Below, piece by piece: positions 54,160 through 63,616 of a DNA stretch of 64,000 bases. The notes under the pieces were generated by a model. That model did no database searches. It saw only the letters and a program-made list of their open reading frames with translations, and had not been told where the DNA came from. The DNA is from Cercospora beticola (taxonomy: Eukaryota; Ascomycota; Dothideomycetes; Mycosphaerellales; Mycosphaerellaceae). Position numbers and translations under genes: made by a program. The stretch covers positions 3,968,001-4,032,000 of the forward strand of contig NC_088935.1 of assembly GCF_033473495.1 (NCBI RefSeq), written 5' to 3'. Numbering within the stretch: the first letter of the stretch is position 1; each line of letters starts with the position of its first letter.

Positions 54160-56892
54160 ATGGGACTAAATTATCTATGGACATTGACCACAATTGGAAG
54201 TGTTGTCGATGCCCTACACTTCCCACGACAAGCATTCTCAAATAGCAGCTTGACAACCACGACAAATGCTGCACAGACAAGCACAGATACTTCATCGACA
54301 CTGTCCAGCTCGAGTACTTTGATCACAAGTGGTCCAACTTTGACTGTGGCCCCGACCCTCTCTGCCAACTCAACTACAATTGGGAACACGACTTCAGACG
54401 CGGCCGCAACATGCTGCTATGTCTACCCCGACGCTGTTGGCGTCAACAGTTGGTACTCCTCAGCGATGGAGTTTCCAGTGGCTACAGTGATCACGACCTG
54501 GGTGCAGTACGGTAATGGCTCAGCAGTGCCTCAGAACTCGACCACCAAGTTTGTCGCAAACGCAACGGCCCCGACTGGATGGTATAGCTGGATCACCGGC
54601 GACGCTTCTACCGCTGTGGGCGTCACTACGGAAACTCTTGCAACGACTACACAAACTTTCACACTCCCTACTTCGACCAAGTTCCTGCCCGAAACCAGGT
54701 CTGAACGCTTCAGTGGAGTGCCAAACAATCTTTTGCCAGCAAATGCCTTGATGTACGCCTCCAGCCAGGTCCTCGCAGCAACAACGATGGCCTATGAACT
54801 TCAACATTTAACGTTCACGTCTCCGACGCCTTATTTATGGTTCAGCCATATGTGGATCCAAACGAGCCAGCCATGTGATGGTACTAGAACGCTCGGTAAC
54901 AGAGATCCCATCATGCAGACAAGCACGATCGCCATGCCGCTACCGTCACAAATTGCGAACGCTGATTTCACCTTCGAGCAATACATGGAACTGGCGAACA
55001 TGACCGATGAGGGCGACTCCAGCAGCACTTACGAGTTCTCGCTTCCAGACGACCTGCCGGAGTTCCTTGCTGGCATACCTGAAATCATCGCGACTTGGCC
55101 ATTTGTTGGCACTTGCAAACCTGGGCCTGGTGCCGGAGAACCCACGGTGCACATCCCAGTCTCACAGCTTACAGCACGAAGCGATGTAACTATGACCCTG
55201 CCTGGTACCTTGACGAGTCCCAACTCACCAACAACAACTGCAAACGGAGATCCAAGCCCGAGTCCAACACTTGGTGGACCAGGTTCAGATGTGCCGGAAA
55301 CGAATCTGCCCACTCCGACGGACTCAACACCTGACGATGAACCACCGACAGGTACGGCACTCCCCATAGAGGAGGGGGATGACTCTTCCGACGACCCACC
55401 ACCAGAAACGCCTGATGAGGGCGATGACAATGACCCTGCCACTCCTGAGCCAGCGCCTGAGACGCCTGATGACGATGGCGAAGACACTCCTGCTGTTCCC
55501 GAGCCCGCACCAGAAACGCCGGACGAGGATGATGAGAGCACTCCTGATGCTCCCGCGCCGGCGCCAGAAGCACCCGACGAGGACGACGAAGGCACACCTG
55601 GTACTCCAGAGCCAACACCGGAGGACGACTCATCGGACACCTCTCCAGCGCCTGCACCTGACGCGGATGATGAATCCGAAGATGGCGTTGCGCAGCCACC
55701 ACCGGAGAACAATGACTCTCCAGGCACCGAACCCGCGGAGAACCCTGGAGAGAACAATGACAATGAGTCCGAATCACCAAGTGCCGGGGATGCTATAGCC
55801 AGCGGTATTGGCTTAGTGCCGACGCCAACCGGAAGTGCAGCTCAGCCCGATGGTGCAGGTAACGATTCTGGTGATAACTCCTCTGGAGAGCAGCCCTCAC
55901 AGCTCGAACCTGGTGATGAAGTGATTGTCGGCGGCGGGTCGGTCACCGCGAACCCGGATGGATCTTTTGAGATCGGCACCGAGACTTTGCAACCCGGAGG
56001 CCCTGCAGTGACTGTTGGTGGCAATACACTGTCACTTGCACCAAGCGGGACCGCGGTCGTGATCAACGACGCGACGACCCCAATCGCAGCTCCCGCAGCT
56101 GAAGTCAGCCTTGGGAGTGGAATTCTGACAGCTGACCCATCTGGTAACATTGAGATTGGCGGACAAACGCTGCAACCAGGCGGAGAGGCTGTGGTTGTCG
56201 GCGGCACGACGTTGTCTTTGGCCCCAAGTGGCACGGCTCTGGTCATCGATGGGAGCACAACTCCTGTCGCAGGAGCCTCGCCTCCGCAAATCACACTCCC
56301 AGCGGCAACACTGACCGCTCAAGGAGATGGAGCGTTGGTCATCGACGGACAGACGCTTTCAGATGGATCCGAGGTCGTGGCCGGCGGCAGCACGTACTCA
56401 CTGGCTAGCGACGGAGGCGCCATAGTGGTCAATGGACATACCACACCTATCGAGGCTACTGCTGCAGGCATAACCGCAGCACCAGTCGTCACAGCTGGAG
56501 CCGCTGGCGCAATCACTGCAGGAAGCGACACCATTTCCTTCATTGGCTTTGAATCAGAACTTGTCATTGGAGGCAGCCGTACTCTTGATAGTGCAAGGGG
56601 CAAAACTGTTGTTGTGAACGGCCAGACTTTGAGCTTGTTGAATCCAACTCAGATCGTGGTCATCTCGGGAACGAGTACAAGGACACTGGACCTAGCACCG
56701 TCGACAACTGTAGTTGTTACTAGGACTATTTCCAGGGAAGCCAGTGGTGGATCAAGTCAGACTGCCAGCACCGCATTGCAAGCTACTGGAGCAGCGGCCG
56801 GAAGGCACAGCGGCGAGGGAAAGCTGTGGATGTGGGCTACTTGTCTATTCATGACGCTGTTCGTCATGGGGTGTTTAGGCATAGATACTTAA
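54160..56892 (+). CDS. Secreted, probably GPI-anchored acidic repeat protein
   Basis: Single exon, 910 aa. ATG 54160 starts a signal peptide (MGLNYLWTLTTIGSVVDA); the frame reaches farther upstream only to GTG. Sections in order: Ser/Thr-rich N-terminus; a Cys-containing domain of about 260 aa (CCYVYPDAVGVNSWYSSAMEF ... CDGTRTLGNRDP); a Pro/Asp/Glu repeat region at 55396-55640 with about 20-aa units (PEPAPETPDED); four beta-type repeats of about 60 aa (about residues 588-850), each with a core such as GGTTLSLAPSGTALVIDGSTTP. The C-terminus has a Ser/Gly linker and a short hydrophobic tail (LWMWATCLFMTLFVMGCLGI), fitting a GPI signal or anchor. Such proteins usually decorate fungal cell walls. 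No enzyme motif is visible. Confidence 0.85.
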   Translation: MGLNYLWTLTTIGSVVDALHFPRQAFSNSSLTTTTNAAQTSTDTSSTLSSSSTLITSGPTLTVAPTLSANSTTIGNTTSDAAATCCYVYPDAVGVNSWYSSAMEFPVATVITTWVQYGNGSAVPQNSTTKFVANATAPTGWYSWITGDASTAVGVTTETLATTTQTFTLPTSTKFLPETRSERFSGVPNNLLPANALMYASSQVLAATTMAYELQHLTFTSPTPYLWFSHMWIQTSQPCDGTRTLGNRDPIMQTSTIAMPLPSQIANADFTFEQYMELANMTDEGDSSSTYEFSLPDDLPEFLAGIPEIIATWPFVGTCKPGPGAGEPTVHIPVSQLTARSDVTMTLPGTLTSPNSPTTTANGDPSPSPTLGGPGSDVPETNLPTPTDSTPDDEPPTGTALPIEEGDDSSDDPPPETPDEGDDNDPATPEPAPETPDDDGEDTPAVPEPAPETPDEDDESTPDAPAPAPEAPDEDDEGTPGTPEPTPEDDSSDTSPAPAPDADDESEDGVAQPPPENNDSPGTEPAENPGENNDNESESPSAGDAIASGIGLVPTPTGSAAQPDGAGNDSGDNSSGEQPSQLEPGDEVIVGGGSVTANPDGSFEIGTETLQPGGPAVTVGGNTLSLAPSGTAVVINDATTPIAAPAAEVSLGSGILTADPSGNIEIGGQTLQPGGEAVVVGGTTLSLAPSGTALVIDGSTTPVAGASPPQITLPAATLTAQGDGALVIDGQTLSDGSEVVAGGSTYSLASDGGAIVVNGHTTPIEATAAGITAAPVVTAGAAGAITAGSDTISFIGFESELVIGGSRTLDSARGKTVVVNGQTLSLLNPTQIVVISGTSTRTLDLAPSTTVVVTRTISREASGGSSQTASTALQATGAAAGRHSGEGKLWMWATCLFMTLFVMGCLGIDT

Positions 56893-57004
56893 TATGAAAA
56901 GCGAACTCAGATATACAAATTTGGGCCCTTAGTGGTACTTCTCATCCACTCGCAGTCAGTATCTTCCCCTCGTTGGCCGCCTCTGCTCCAAAGGAATTGG
57001 CACA

Positions 57005-57020
57005 CTAATTCATGTACATC
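57005..57020 (+). repeat. Left copy of 16-bp flanking direct repeat
   Basis: CTAATTCATGTACATC, identical to 58066-58081. Interpreted as target-site duplication of the insertion between them. Confidence 0.85.
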
Positions 57021-58065
57021 GCCTGCGAAGTCCTATTGCACACCTCTACGCGGTCGCAGGTAGAAACAGATAGCTTCGGCTATGCTGGTAAAGTATAGGG
57101 CGGCTAGGTACCTATAGAGACAGGAAGAAGGCGACAAAAAGTCTAGAATTTCGACCTAGGGAGACTAGAGAGCTCCTAAGAATACGAAGACGACGCTAGC
57201 GTAGTACGACTACTATAGGATTCTAATGCTCGACTATAGGACAGCCCTTCTAGGTAGTAAATACTACTATAGGTCTAGAGGCTAGAGTAGTAACCTAGGC
57301 TCTAAATAGGCTAAAGAGGAGGAACTAAGTATATCTAAAAGAAGGCTTTAATAAGAAAGAGCAAGGATAGTAGAAATAGAAGAAAGGAATAGTAGTACTT
57401 CTATAGATACTAGGATAATTAGCTACTAGGAGCCTTTTGTCTAAATAGGAGACTCTAAGGCAGACTAGTTCCTCTGCTCTAGAGCTCTCTAGAAACTTTA
57501 AGTCTAAAGGCAGAGTATCTAATATAAGCTATCTAACTCTATACTATACTTAGAGCTACCTATAAAGATACCTACTATTCTAGATATTCTATAAAAACTA
57601 GAATTTCTCTAGATATAGGTTATATAACTAGGTACTAAGGAAAGTTAAAATCTAAGTAGGATTTATATAGAGAGATACCTATTCTAGGAACTAGTAAGAA
57701 AGAGTTAGATATAGGATTAATATAGATACTAGCGTAGGGATAAAGACTATATATATAGGCTAGAGTCCCTAAGCTAGTAGGCAAGAGAATCGGGCTCCTA
57801 AGTAATAAATAATATAAGAAATAACTAAGGAGAACTATATTATAAAGGATCTAATAAACTATTAAGACAATATAAATTGTCCTAAGGAAAACTAGAAACT
57901 ATAGAAGCGGCAGGCTATATAGAGCTTGCTATAAAACATAAAGATATAAGGAGGTTTTTCTACCGGAGTACTAGTACGAGGGCTTTTCTACCTACGAAAA
58001 ATATAGAGCGTACTGCTTACTCTAGTTAAAAGAGGTAGACCGGCGTATAAGAATTATCTATCTAT
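57021..58065. mobile_element. RIP-degraded transposable element insertion
   Basis: Inserted DNA that is strongly A+T-rich, dominated by TAG/CTA/TAT and nearly devoid of CpA and TpG from about 57085 to 58060, in contrast to flanks. This is the pattern left by repeat-induced point mutation. All frames are broken by stops. The insert is bounded by a perfect 16-bp direct repeat CTAATTCATGTACATC at 57005-57020 and 58066-58081, which looks like a target-site duplication. A short (ATCT)n run precedes the right copy (58054-58065). This combination would suit a 5'-truncated LINE-type retroelement, but the class is uncertain. The first about 60 bp of the insert are less mutated. Confidence 0.8.
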
Positions 58066-58081
58066 CTAATTCATGTACATC
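58066..58081 (+). repeat. Right copy of 16-bp flanking direct repeat
   Basis: CTAATTCATGTACATC, identical to 57005-57020. Directly preceded by ATCTATCTAT. Confidence 0.85.
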
Positions 58082-58722
58082 TTGGCACAATCTGTTGATT
58101 TTATGCAGTTATACTCATACAATCAATCGTTGAGTCAATCGGATCCCCCACGACCAGTCTTTCCAAGCACAGCAAGCCAGATACATGCGCGCCACCACGA
58201 AACCTCAACATTTGGTAAGCTAAGTCACGCCCTTTCTTGGCAACATCCACATGAACGGGGCCCGGAACTCGGTCGAGACTACTGTAGGTGCTAGTTTGAT
58301 GCGAGCAATATGGCTGAGTTCATGCAAAGTCCGGTGGAATGTTAAGTTTGTTGCCACGCGAGACGTACTTTGCGCTAAGTGAGGACATGAGCTAGTTTAC
58401 CAGGTCGCGCAGCTGACGAGTTCATCCTCTTGTGCTGAGTGAGCCTTTTTGGGTTTAGGTCCTTGTAGACTAAAGAGAGACATGAGCTAGTTTACCATGT
58501 TCGATCTTCATGAACCAGAGGTGTTCGTTTCGTGGAGAGGGCGCTGGTTGCTGATTGTGTAAGTCAATAATGAGGTTATTCACTGCTATGCTTGAAGCCA
58601 TCGTCCTGCTGGTACACTCATGCATGCAATATTATTCTTCGTCCTGTTCGCCAGTCCTTCCAGATGTTCATGCCTCTGTTTTCATCATGCTGTTTTCATC
58701 TCTCACACTGGCAGTGCTTTTC
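58082..58722. other. Intergenic with 19-bp direct repeat
   Basis: No gene was recognised. GACATGAGCTAGTTTACCA is repeated at 58384-58402 and 58479-58497, 95 bp apart. A long plus frame at 58555-59274 is antisense to the dehydrogenase and is not credible. Confidence 0.5.
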
Positions 58723-59700
58723 CTACGCATCCAGATTCTTCGTCACACCTGGCTGAATCCTCTCCAACTTCTCACTCAACTCGCCCCATACCCGTCTTTG
58801 CAACTCTGGCCCCTCACGACCCTCTACAAGCGGAGCGCAAGGCGCAATCTTGGAATCACTCAAGTACTTGCCATGACTCTCCTCGCCCTTCAAACCCGCG
58901 TCTACCAACGTCCGGCTCCCAACCTCCGTTGTCCGACACATGATCAATTTCAACAACTTAACCAGCGGGTTCGAAACCTCCCTCATGAGTTCCGAATGAC
59001 ACCATCCAGGATTGACAAAGTTAAGCGTAACATTCTTCAAAGATCCAGGATGCAGTCTTGCGATCTCGCGACAAGCCAGGACTTCCAGAAGTTTGCTAAC
59101 ATTGTATCGATCACCCATGTTCGCAGTCTCCTTGTTGTTCAGCGTATCAAAGATATTCTGACTCGACTTCTCCTTGAAAGAAGTAAAGAAATGGACCTCA
59201 GAACTGACAATCGTCAAAGTAGGTTTGATGTTGAATTTCTGACTCGTTTCTTGCAGCTTAGGCAACATCAGTAGCGCGAGCAAGAATGTGCTCACGACAT
59301 TGACAGTAATGGTCGATTCGTTGTCTTCCATGAGATGGTATTCTCCCGTCGCAACACCAGCATTTTCCAGTAGGATATCAATGCGAGGGAGCTCTTTTGT
59401 AGCACGCGCGGCGAAATCTTTGACATTTTGGTACGAGGAAAGATCGAGCTGCCAGACTTCGATGACGTTTTTGCGGCCGGTGGTGGATTCGATGTCGCGT
59501 TTGGCTGCTTCGCCTTTTTCGAGGGAGCGGCAGGCGATGATGAGTTTGGCGCAGTTGAGCTGAACGAAGTGGCGCGCTGCTTCTTTGCCTAGACCGACGT
59601 TGGCGCCTGTTACGATGATGGTCTTGCCTGTGCAGTCTTGAGTAGGCTTGGGAGGGGTGACGAGGAATTGCGAGTAGAGGAATCTTGGGAGGAAAGACAT
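58723..59700 (-). CDS. Short-chain dehydrogenase/reductase
   Basis: NAD(P)-dependent oxidoreductase of the SDR superfamily (retinol dehydrogenase-like fungal group), 325 aa in a single exon. The cofactor motif TGANVGLG lies at residues 31-38, the ACRSLEKGE turn after beta-2 favours NADP(H), LDLSSY follows, ENAGVA replaces the usual NNAG motif, and the catalytic Ser of VSSEVHF and YNVSK (about 199-203) are in place. The N-terminal FLPRFLYSQFLVTPPKPT may be a short membrane-associating segment. The ATG at 59700 is the first in frame; the frame reaches only to TTG upstream. Substrate unknown. ENAG retains the structural Asn. Confidence 0.9.
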   Translation of the reverse strand: MSFLPRFLYSQFLVTPPKPTQDCTGKTIIVTGANVGLGKEAARHFVQLNCAKLIIACRSLEKGEAAKRDIESTTGRKNVIEVWQLDLSSYQNVKDFAARATKELPRIDILLENAGVATGEYHLMEDNESTITVNVVSTFLLALLMLPKLQETSQKFNIKPTLTIVSSEVHFFTSFKEKSSQNIFDTLNNKETANMGDRYNVSKLLEVLACREIARLHPGSLKNVTLNFVNPGWCHSELMREVSNPLVKLLKLIMCRTTEVGSRTLVDAGLKGEESHGKYLSDSKIAPCAPLVEGREGPELQRRVWGELSEKLERIQPGVTKNLDA

Positions 59701-60440
59701 GGCGGGCTTTGATGTTGGAGCTTGTATTGTTGTTGAGGTGTCTGCAGAGGAATGGACGCCTTCGTTCTTATGTAGCAAAGGTGTGTGTATAGTGTTGCCG
59801 GACGTATGCTAACGCTCTGTCCGGGATGTAAGGAGGAAAGAGCTTGAGCTTTGTTCTACTATAGGCTAAGTCCGCCTTGCTTGCTGTGTTTGCTGCTGTA
59901 AAGTCCGTAACTCCGTCGTCGTCGCGACGTCATGCCAGCCCGAGCGAAAGTCGGCACCGACGCATTGGAATTTGTGGCAGCGTACAAGTGATGGCAGAAG
60001 AGCCAAAGGTCAATTATGGTTGCCTGCTGGGCGGGCGAGAAATTTGATTTTGATACACCAAACGGACGAAATCGCGAACGCCGGACGAATCTGTCAACGG
60101 TATCTCGCACATACCAAATTGCGGAGCAAAGAAAGTTCACCACGGGACTGTGTATACACCAGCATAGGCAGACTTTTATATTCCGGGATCCTTGACGGCC
60201 AAGATGCCAGGTTGATGATGAATCCGACACGATCCCCACCAGGATATTGTTAGGACGATTGTCAAGCATGAACAGGATGAAAGGCAGGATTCTTCGTAGC
60301 GCAAAAGGCGTGGTATCTTTGTATGAAATTTCCTATACATCGTGACTGTCGTGAGGTATTGTGTCTATTGCCAACTTTACAATGCAACGCTGATGCTGCT
60401 TTACGCCGTGAAAATGCGTTTGCGAACGTGGGAGGTAATT
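59701..60440. other. Intergenic, no gene seen
   Basis: A 740-bp same-strand spacer between the zinc transporter and the dehydrogenase (both minus). No supportable feature beyond the promoter of the dehydrogenase. Confidence 0.45.
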
Positions 60441-61713
60441 CTATGCCCACTTGCCCAAAATCGCCATCAGAAGTGCTCCGAGGACCATGCAGCCTATGGC
60501 AGAGAGCACCAATCTTATTGGTGCTTTTTGCATGTAGCTACTGAACATGAACTCGTGAGCCATCAGTTCCACAAGACCAGTGTAGATGAGGATGCCGGCC
60601 GAGATAGAGTCGAAGACGCCGTTGACGATGAGAAAGGACTGGCTGTTCGGGTTGAGCGAAGCACGCACGCCGAGACCGATTCCAATGGCAATGGGCGTTG
60701 ACACAGCATAGCCTAGTCCGAGCAAGTATGGGGTGAATCGCTTAGATTGTGGCCAGTTGATGCTTCCAAGTCTCGAGCCCAGTGCGAGTCCCTCGAAGGT
60801 CTGATGGAAAGTCAAGACAACATATAGAGTGTCAAATTCTGAGCCAGATACAGCCAAGGTGAGACCGATGAAAATCGAGTGGAAGATGACCTTGAAACCA
60901 TCATTAGCATCGCGAAAAGCTCCAGCGCTTGATTGCAAAGCCACGTCAGGAGGTCAATGCGCGCCTCGTGGGACGTCAACTTACACCGAATTCCAAGATG
61001 AAGACGGCCGTCATCTGCGCAGCGTATGAATCCGGGTCGAACGTCTTCTGCCCGGCCACAGCAGTAGCCGATGTTGAATCAGTGTGGTCTCTCGCATGTC
61101 CGAGGTGGTCGTCGCCGGGAACATGAGGATTGGTCGGGCATTCATTGCCATTGCCAGTGGAAACGCTGGGCTCGTCCTGATATTTGATGTCAGGCGAGCC
61201 GGTGAGCGCGTATGCCTTGTCCTGTGTGACATCTTCGACATCGTGATCATGAGAGTGGCCGAATTTCGCATAGCGCATCGTCATCAGCTCGACGAAGAAC
61301 AGTAGGAAGACGGTCATGAGGATGATTCCTTCAACCCCTGCATCTCGTTAGTTGTGTCCCTGAGCCACGCTGCTGGAGTTCTCCACGCACATGTGTACTC
61401 CGTGATTGGTCCTGTGAGGCACTCATTCTTCAGGGCTTCCTCAGCGGGCGCTAGAAGCTGTTGTGTCGTCAGTGGTGTCGCCCGTGTACCTGGGTCGGCT
61501 ACTTACATGTATGAACGCTGTAGCCACGATCACACCAGAGCCAAAGTACTTGGCGATGAAGAACGCCCATTCTGGAACGCCTGTGCCACGATGTCGTGCG
61601 GCGTAGACTGGGAAGAGTGCACCCAAGGCAGATCCCACGAGAATGACGAAGATGGAGGAGATGCGAAGTCCCAGGCGGCCATCGAACTCGTTGCCAGTGT
61701 CGCACTCCGACAT
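60441..61713 (-). CDS. ZIP-family zinc transporter
   Basis: Imports zinc (or iron) across the plasma or an internal membrane. Exons 61507-61713, 61391-61457, 60985-61337 and 60441-60890 give 358 aa. All three introns (49, 53 and 94 bp) rejoin known family sequence: ...ATAFIH|LLAPAEEALKNECL, EYTW|VEGIILMTVFLLFFVELM, ILEFG|VIFHSIFIG. The protein has eight helices with the metal-site motifs FHSIFIGLTL in TM4 and TFHQTFEGLALG in TM5. The cytosolic loop between TM3 and TM4 has the His-rich GHSHDHD cluster. The start at 61713 (MSECDTGNE) is the first ATG in frame. Most similar by eye to fungal Zrt1/Zrt2 proteins. Confidence 0.94.
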
Positions 61714-62590
61714 GGTTGCTGCGGACGTGTGCGTCGAGGGATTGTTCACTGGCACAGGCGAGTGCTTATATTGTCAAGTCGATGCGAAGCAACAGCGCAA
61801 AAAGCTTCTTGAAGGACTGGATGGGACTGGCTGGATGACACTAGGTGCTACCGTCAAACACCTTGATGGACAGTGGTGCTTCTTGGCGTTGAATGGCCGG
61901 CAAGAAGGATACGCCTCGCGCGCCGCTCGTGGGCAGGCGTGGGCGAGGAGGTGGCAATGCCACTGCCATTCTGATTGCTCCGGCTTCGTGATGGGCGTTT
62001 TGCTTGCCTGTTACCCCCACGCCATCGTGTCCGGGATGGCCAGCTCTAGAAAGTGGGAGTTTGGGAAACAATCACAACCAGATCCGAGAGTCCCACCGTC
62101 CCACTCATCCAAAGCTTGACGGCGCTTGTTATACTCTTGTCCGCCTGTTGCCGAGCCCTTTGTTCGGTGAGACACGCTGCATTAGAATGTGCACAGCTAT
62201 GCCGCGAGCGGTATACCACTGAGTAATGCTGTCTTCGACGAGTTGAGAGCACAGTTTGAGATTGAATTGCTGCACGTCACCATGCCTGTCGGGAGCGCGG
62301 AGCATCTTGTTGCGGCTGTTCTATACTCTATGGAACCCTTAACAACACAACAGTCATCTGTGAATGCAAAAATTACACCTTTCGTCGCAGCAATGCGCTG
62401 GTGCTTTGCGGGGCCTAGCACGTACATCAAGTGCACTACTGTAGGTCTAACTTGTGAGTGATGAGTTGGAGAGGAGTGGGGGCGCCGGCCGATGTGCCAA
62501 GCGTCCGCGACTTTTGGCTCCATGCTTTGGCAGCTTCGGCGTAGGTGAACTTGCACATGCACTCGTAGATCATCCGACACATCTGCAGCA
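61714..62590. other. Divergent intergenic region
   Basis: An 877-bp region upstream of both the ZIP transporter and the twin-CX9C gene. Zinc-responsive control of the transporter is likely from family knowledge, but I did not identify a definite binding site. Confidence 0.45.
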
Positions 62591-63616
62591 ATGGGGTGGT
62601 TATGGGGAAGCAGCACCGACGGGGCGAACGACCCTACCAAGAAACTGGACGATGGACTGCGGGATTTTCTGGATAAGGAATCCTCGAGACACGACGAAAC
62701 GAAAGCAACTGCTGCACGCCCAGCAGCCGCGCCCTCGACCGATGCTGCATCAAACACCTTCAGAGCCCAACTTGGGCTAGACACACCTGGTCTCGACCAA
62801 AAACATCAGAACTCCGCACCCTCAGATCGACCCGCAGTCCCGCCTGAGGCACTCTATCAGGATGGGCGGTATGCGCATCTGTGGAAAAACTACAGGCCGC
62901 AGAGCGAGGTCGAGAGCGCAGGGAAGTCTGACCAAGATCGTTTGGCAGACTTGGTACAATCATTCAAAGATCGCAAAGCTGAGATTGGGCGAACAGCGCT
63001 GGAGAATTGCGCAGACTACCAGATCGCAGAACGAGAATGCTTGACCAATGGCTCGCTGTGGAAGAAGATGACAATGTGCAGGGAGGAAGGCAAGGCATTC
63101 AATAGATGCTATACCATGCAAGCACGGTTCCTCTCCGCACTTGGATATCTTTCACAAGTGCGATCAGAAGAAGAGGAGGAGCGCATTCAAATGCATGCAG
63201 ACAAGCTGTACCATGAGATGCTGGAGCGGGAACGGATACAGAAAGAAGCAGAGGAGAAGGGCCAAGAGCTGCCAGAACTCCCGCCTCTGATAGTGCCTGA
63301 AAAAATCACGGCCGCACTTGGGGAGGATAGTGCGTTTGCGCGAGCACGGAAACTGGCCATGGAGCGCGGAATGCAGTACAATTTGAGCTCTTACACCCCA
63401 GAGAAGCAAGAGGAGTTCAAGAAGCGGATCGATGGCCTCTCACCAGCGGAGAAGGAGGTTGAGCTGCAGTTGATAGCAGCCGAGTCGCGTTCGCAGTTAG
63501 AATATGCTGAACAAATCGCTAAGCACATGCAGGAAGAGAAGCAGCACCGTGAAGAGAGGCGAGACCGTGGCAAAGAAACGATAGGAGACACCTTGAGGCG
63601 GTTATGGGGGACATGA
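62591..63616 (+). CDS. Twin-CX9C motif protein, coiled-coil C-terminus
   Basis: Single exon, 341 aa. Cysteines at 140, 150, 163 and 173 form C-x9-C ... C-x9-C (NCADYQIAEREC and MCREEGKAFNRC). This is the twin-CX9C pattern of CHCH-type proteins, many of which are imported by Mia40 into the mitochondrial intermembrane space. The remainder of the sequence is unusual for that class: a polar, low-complexity N-terminal 80 residues and a long Glu/Lys-rich C-terminal region (EEEEERIQMHADKLYHEM; KHMQEEKQHREERRDRG) predicted as coiled coil. The total is much longer than typical CX9C proteins (80-150 aa). Function unknown. ATG 62591 is the first in frame. Confidence 0.8.
   Translation: MGWLWGSSTDGANDPTKKLDDGLRDFLDKESSRHDETKATAARPAAAPSTDAASNTFRAQLGLDTPGLDQKHQNSAPSDRPAVPPEALYQDGRYAHLWKNYRPQSEVESAGKSDQDRLADLVQSFKDRKAEIGRTALENCADYQIAERECLTNGSLWKKMTMCREEGKAFNRCYTMQARFLSALGYLSQVRSEEEEERIQMHADKLYHEMLERERIQKEAEEKGQELPELPPLIVPEKITAALGEDSAFARARKLAMERGMQYNLSSYTPEKQEEFKKRIDGLSPAEKEVELQLIAAESRSQLEYAEQIAKHMQEEKQHREERRDRGKETIGDTLRRLWGT

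Noticed and set aside
55029..55763. 244-aa Ser/Gly/Val minus frame within the surface-protein gene
   Set aside because: Antisense of the PEPAPETPDED repeats; low complexity is a mirror effect.
57085..58060. A coding frame in the AT-rich insert
   Set aside because: Stops occur throughout in all frames, as expected after RIP; I did not attempt to restore an ancestral protein.
58555..59274. 239-aa plus frame
   Set aside because: Antisense to the dehydrogenase, whose cofactor and catalytic motifs are clear on the minus strand.
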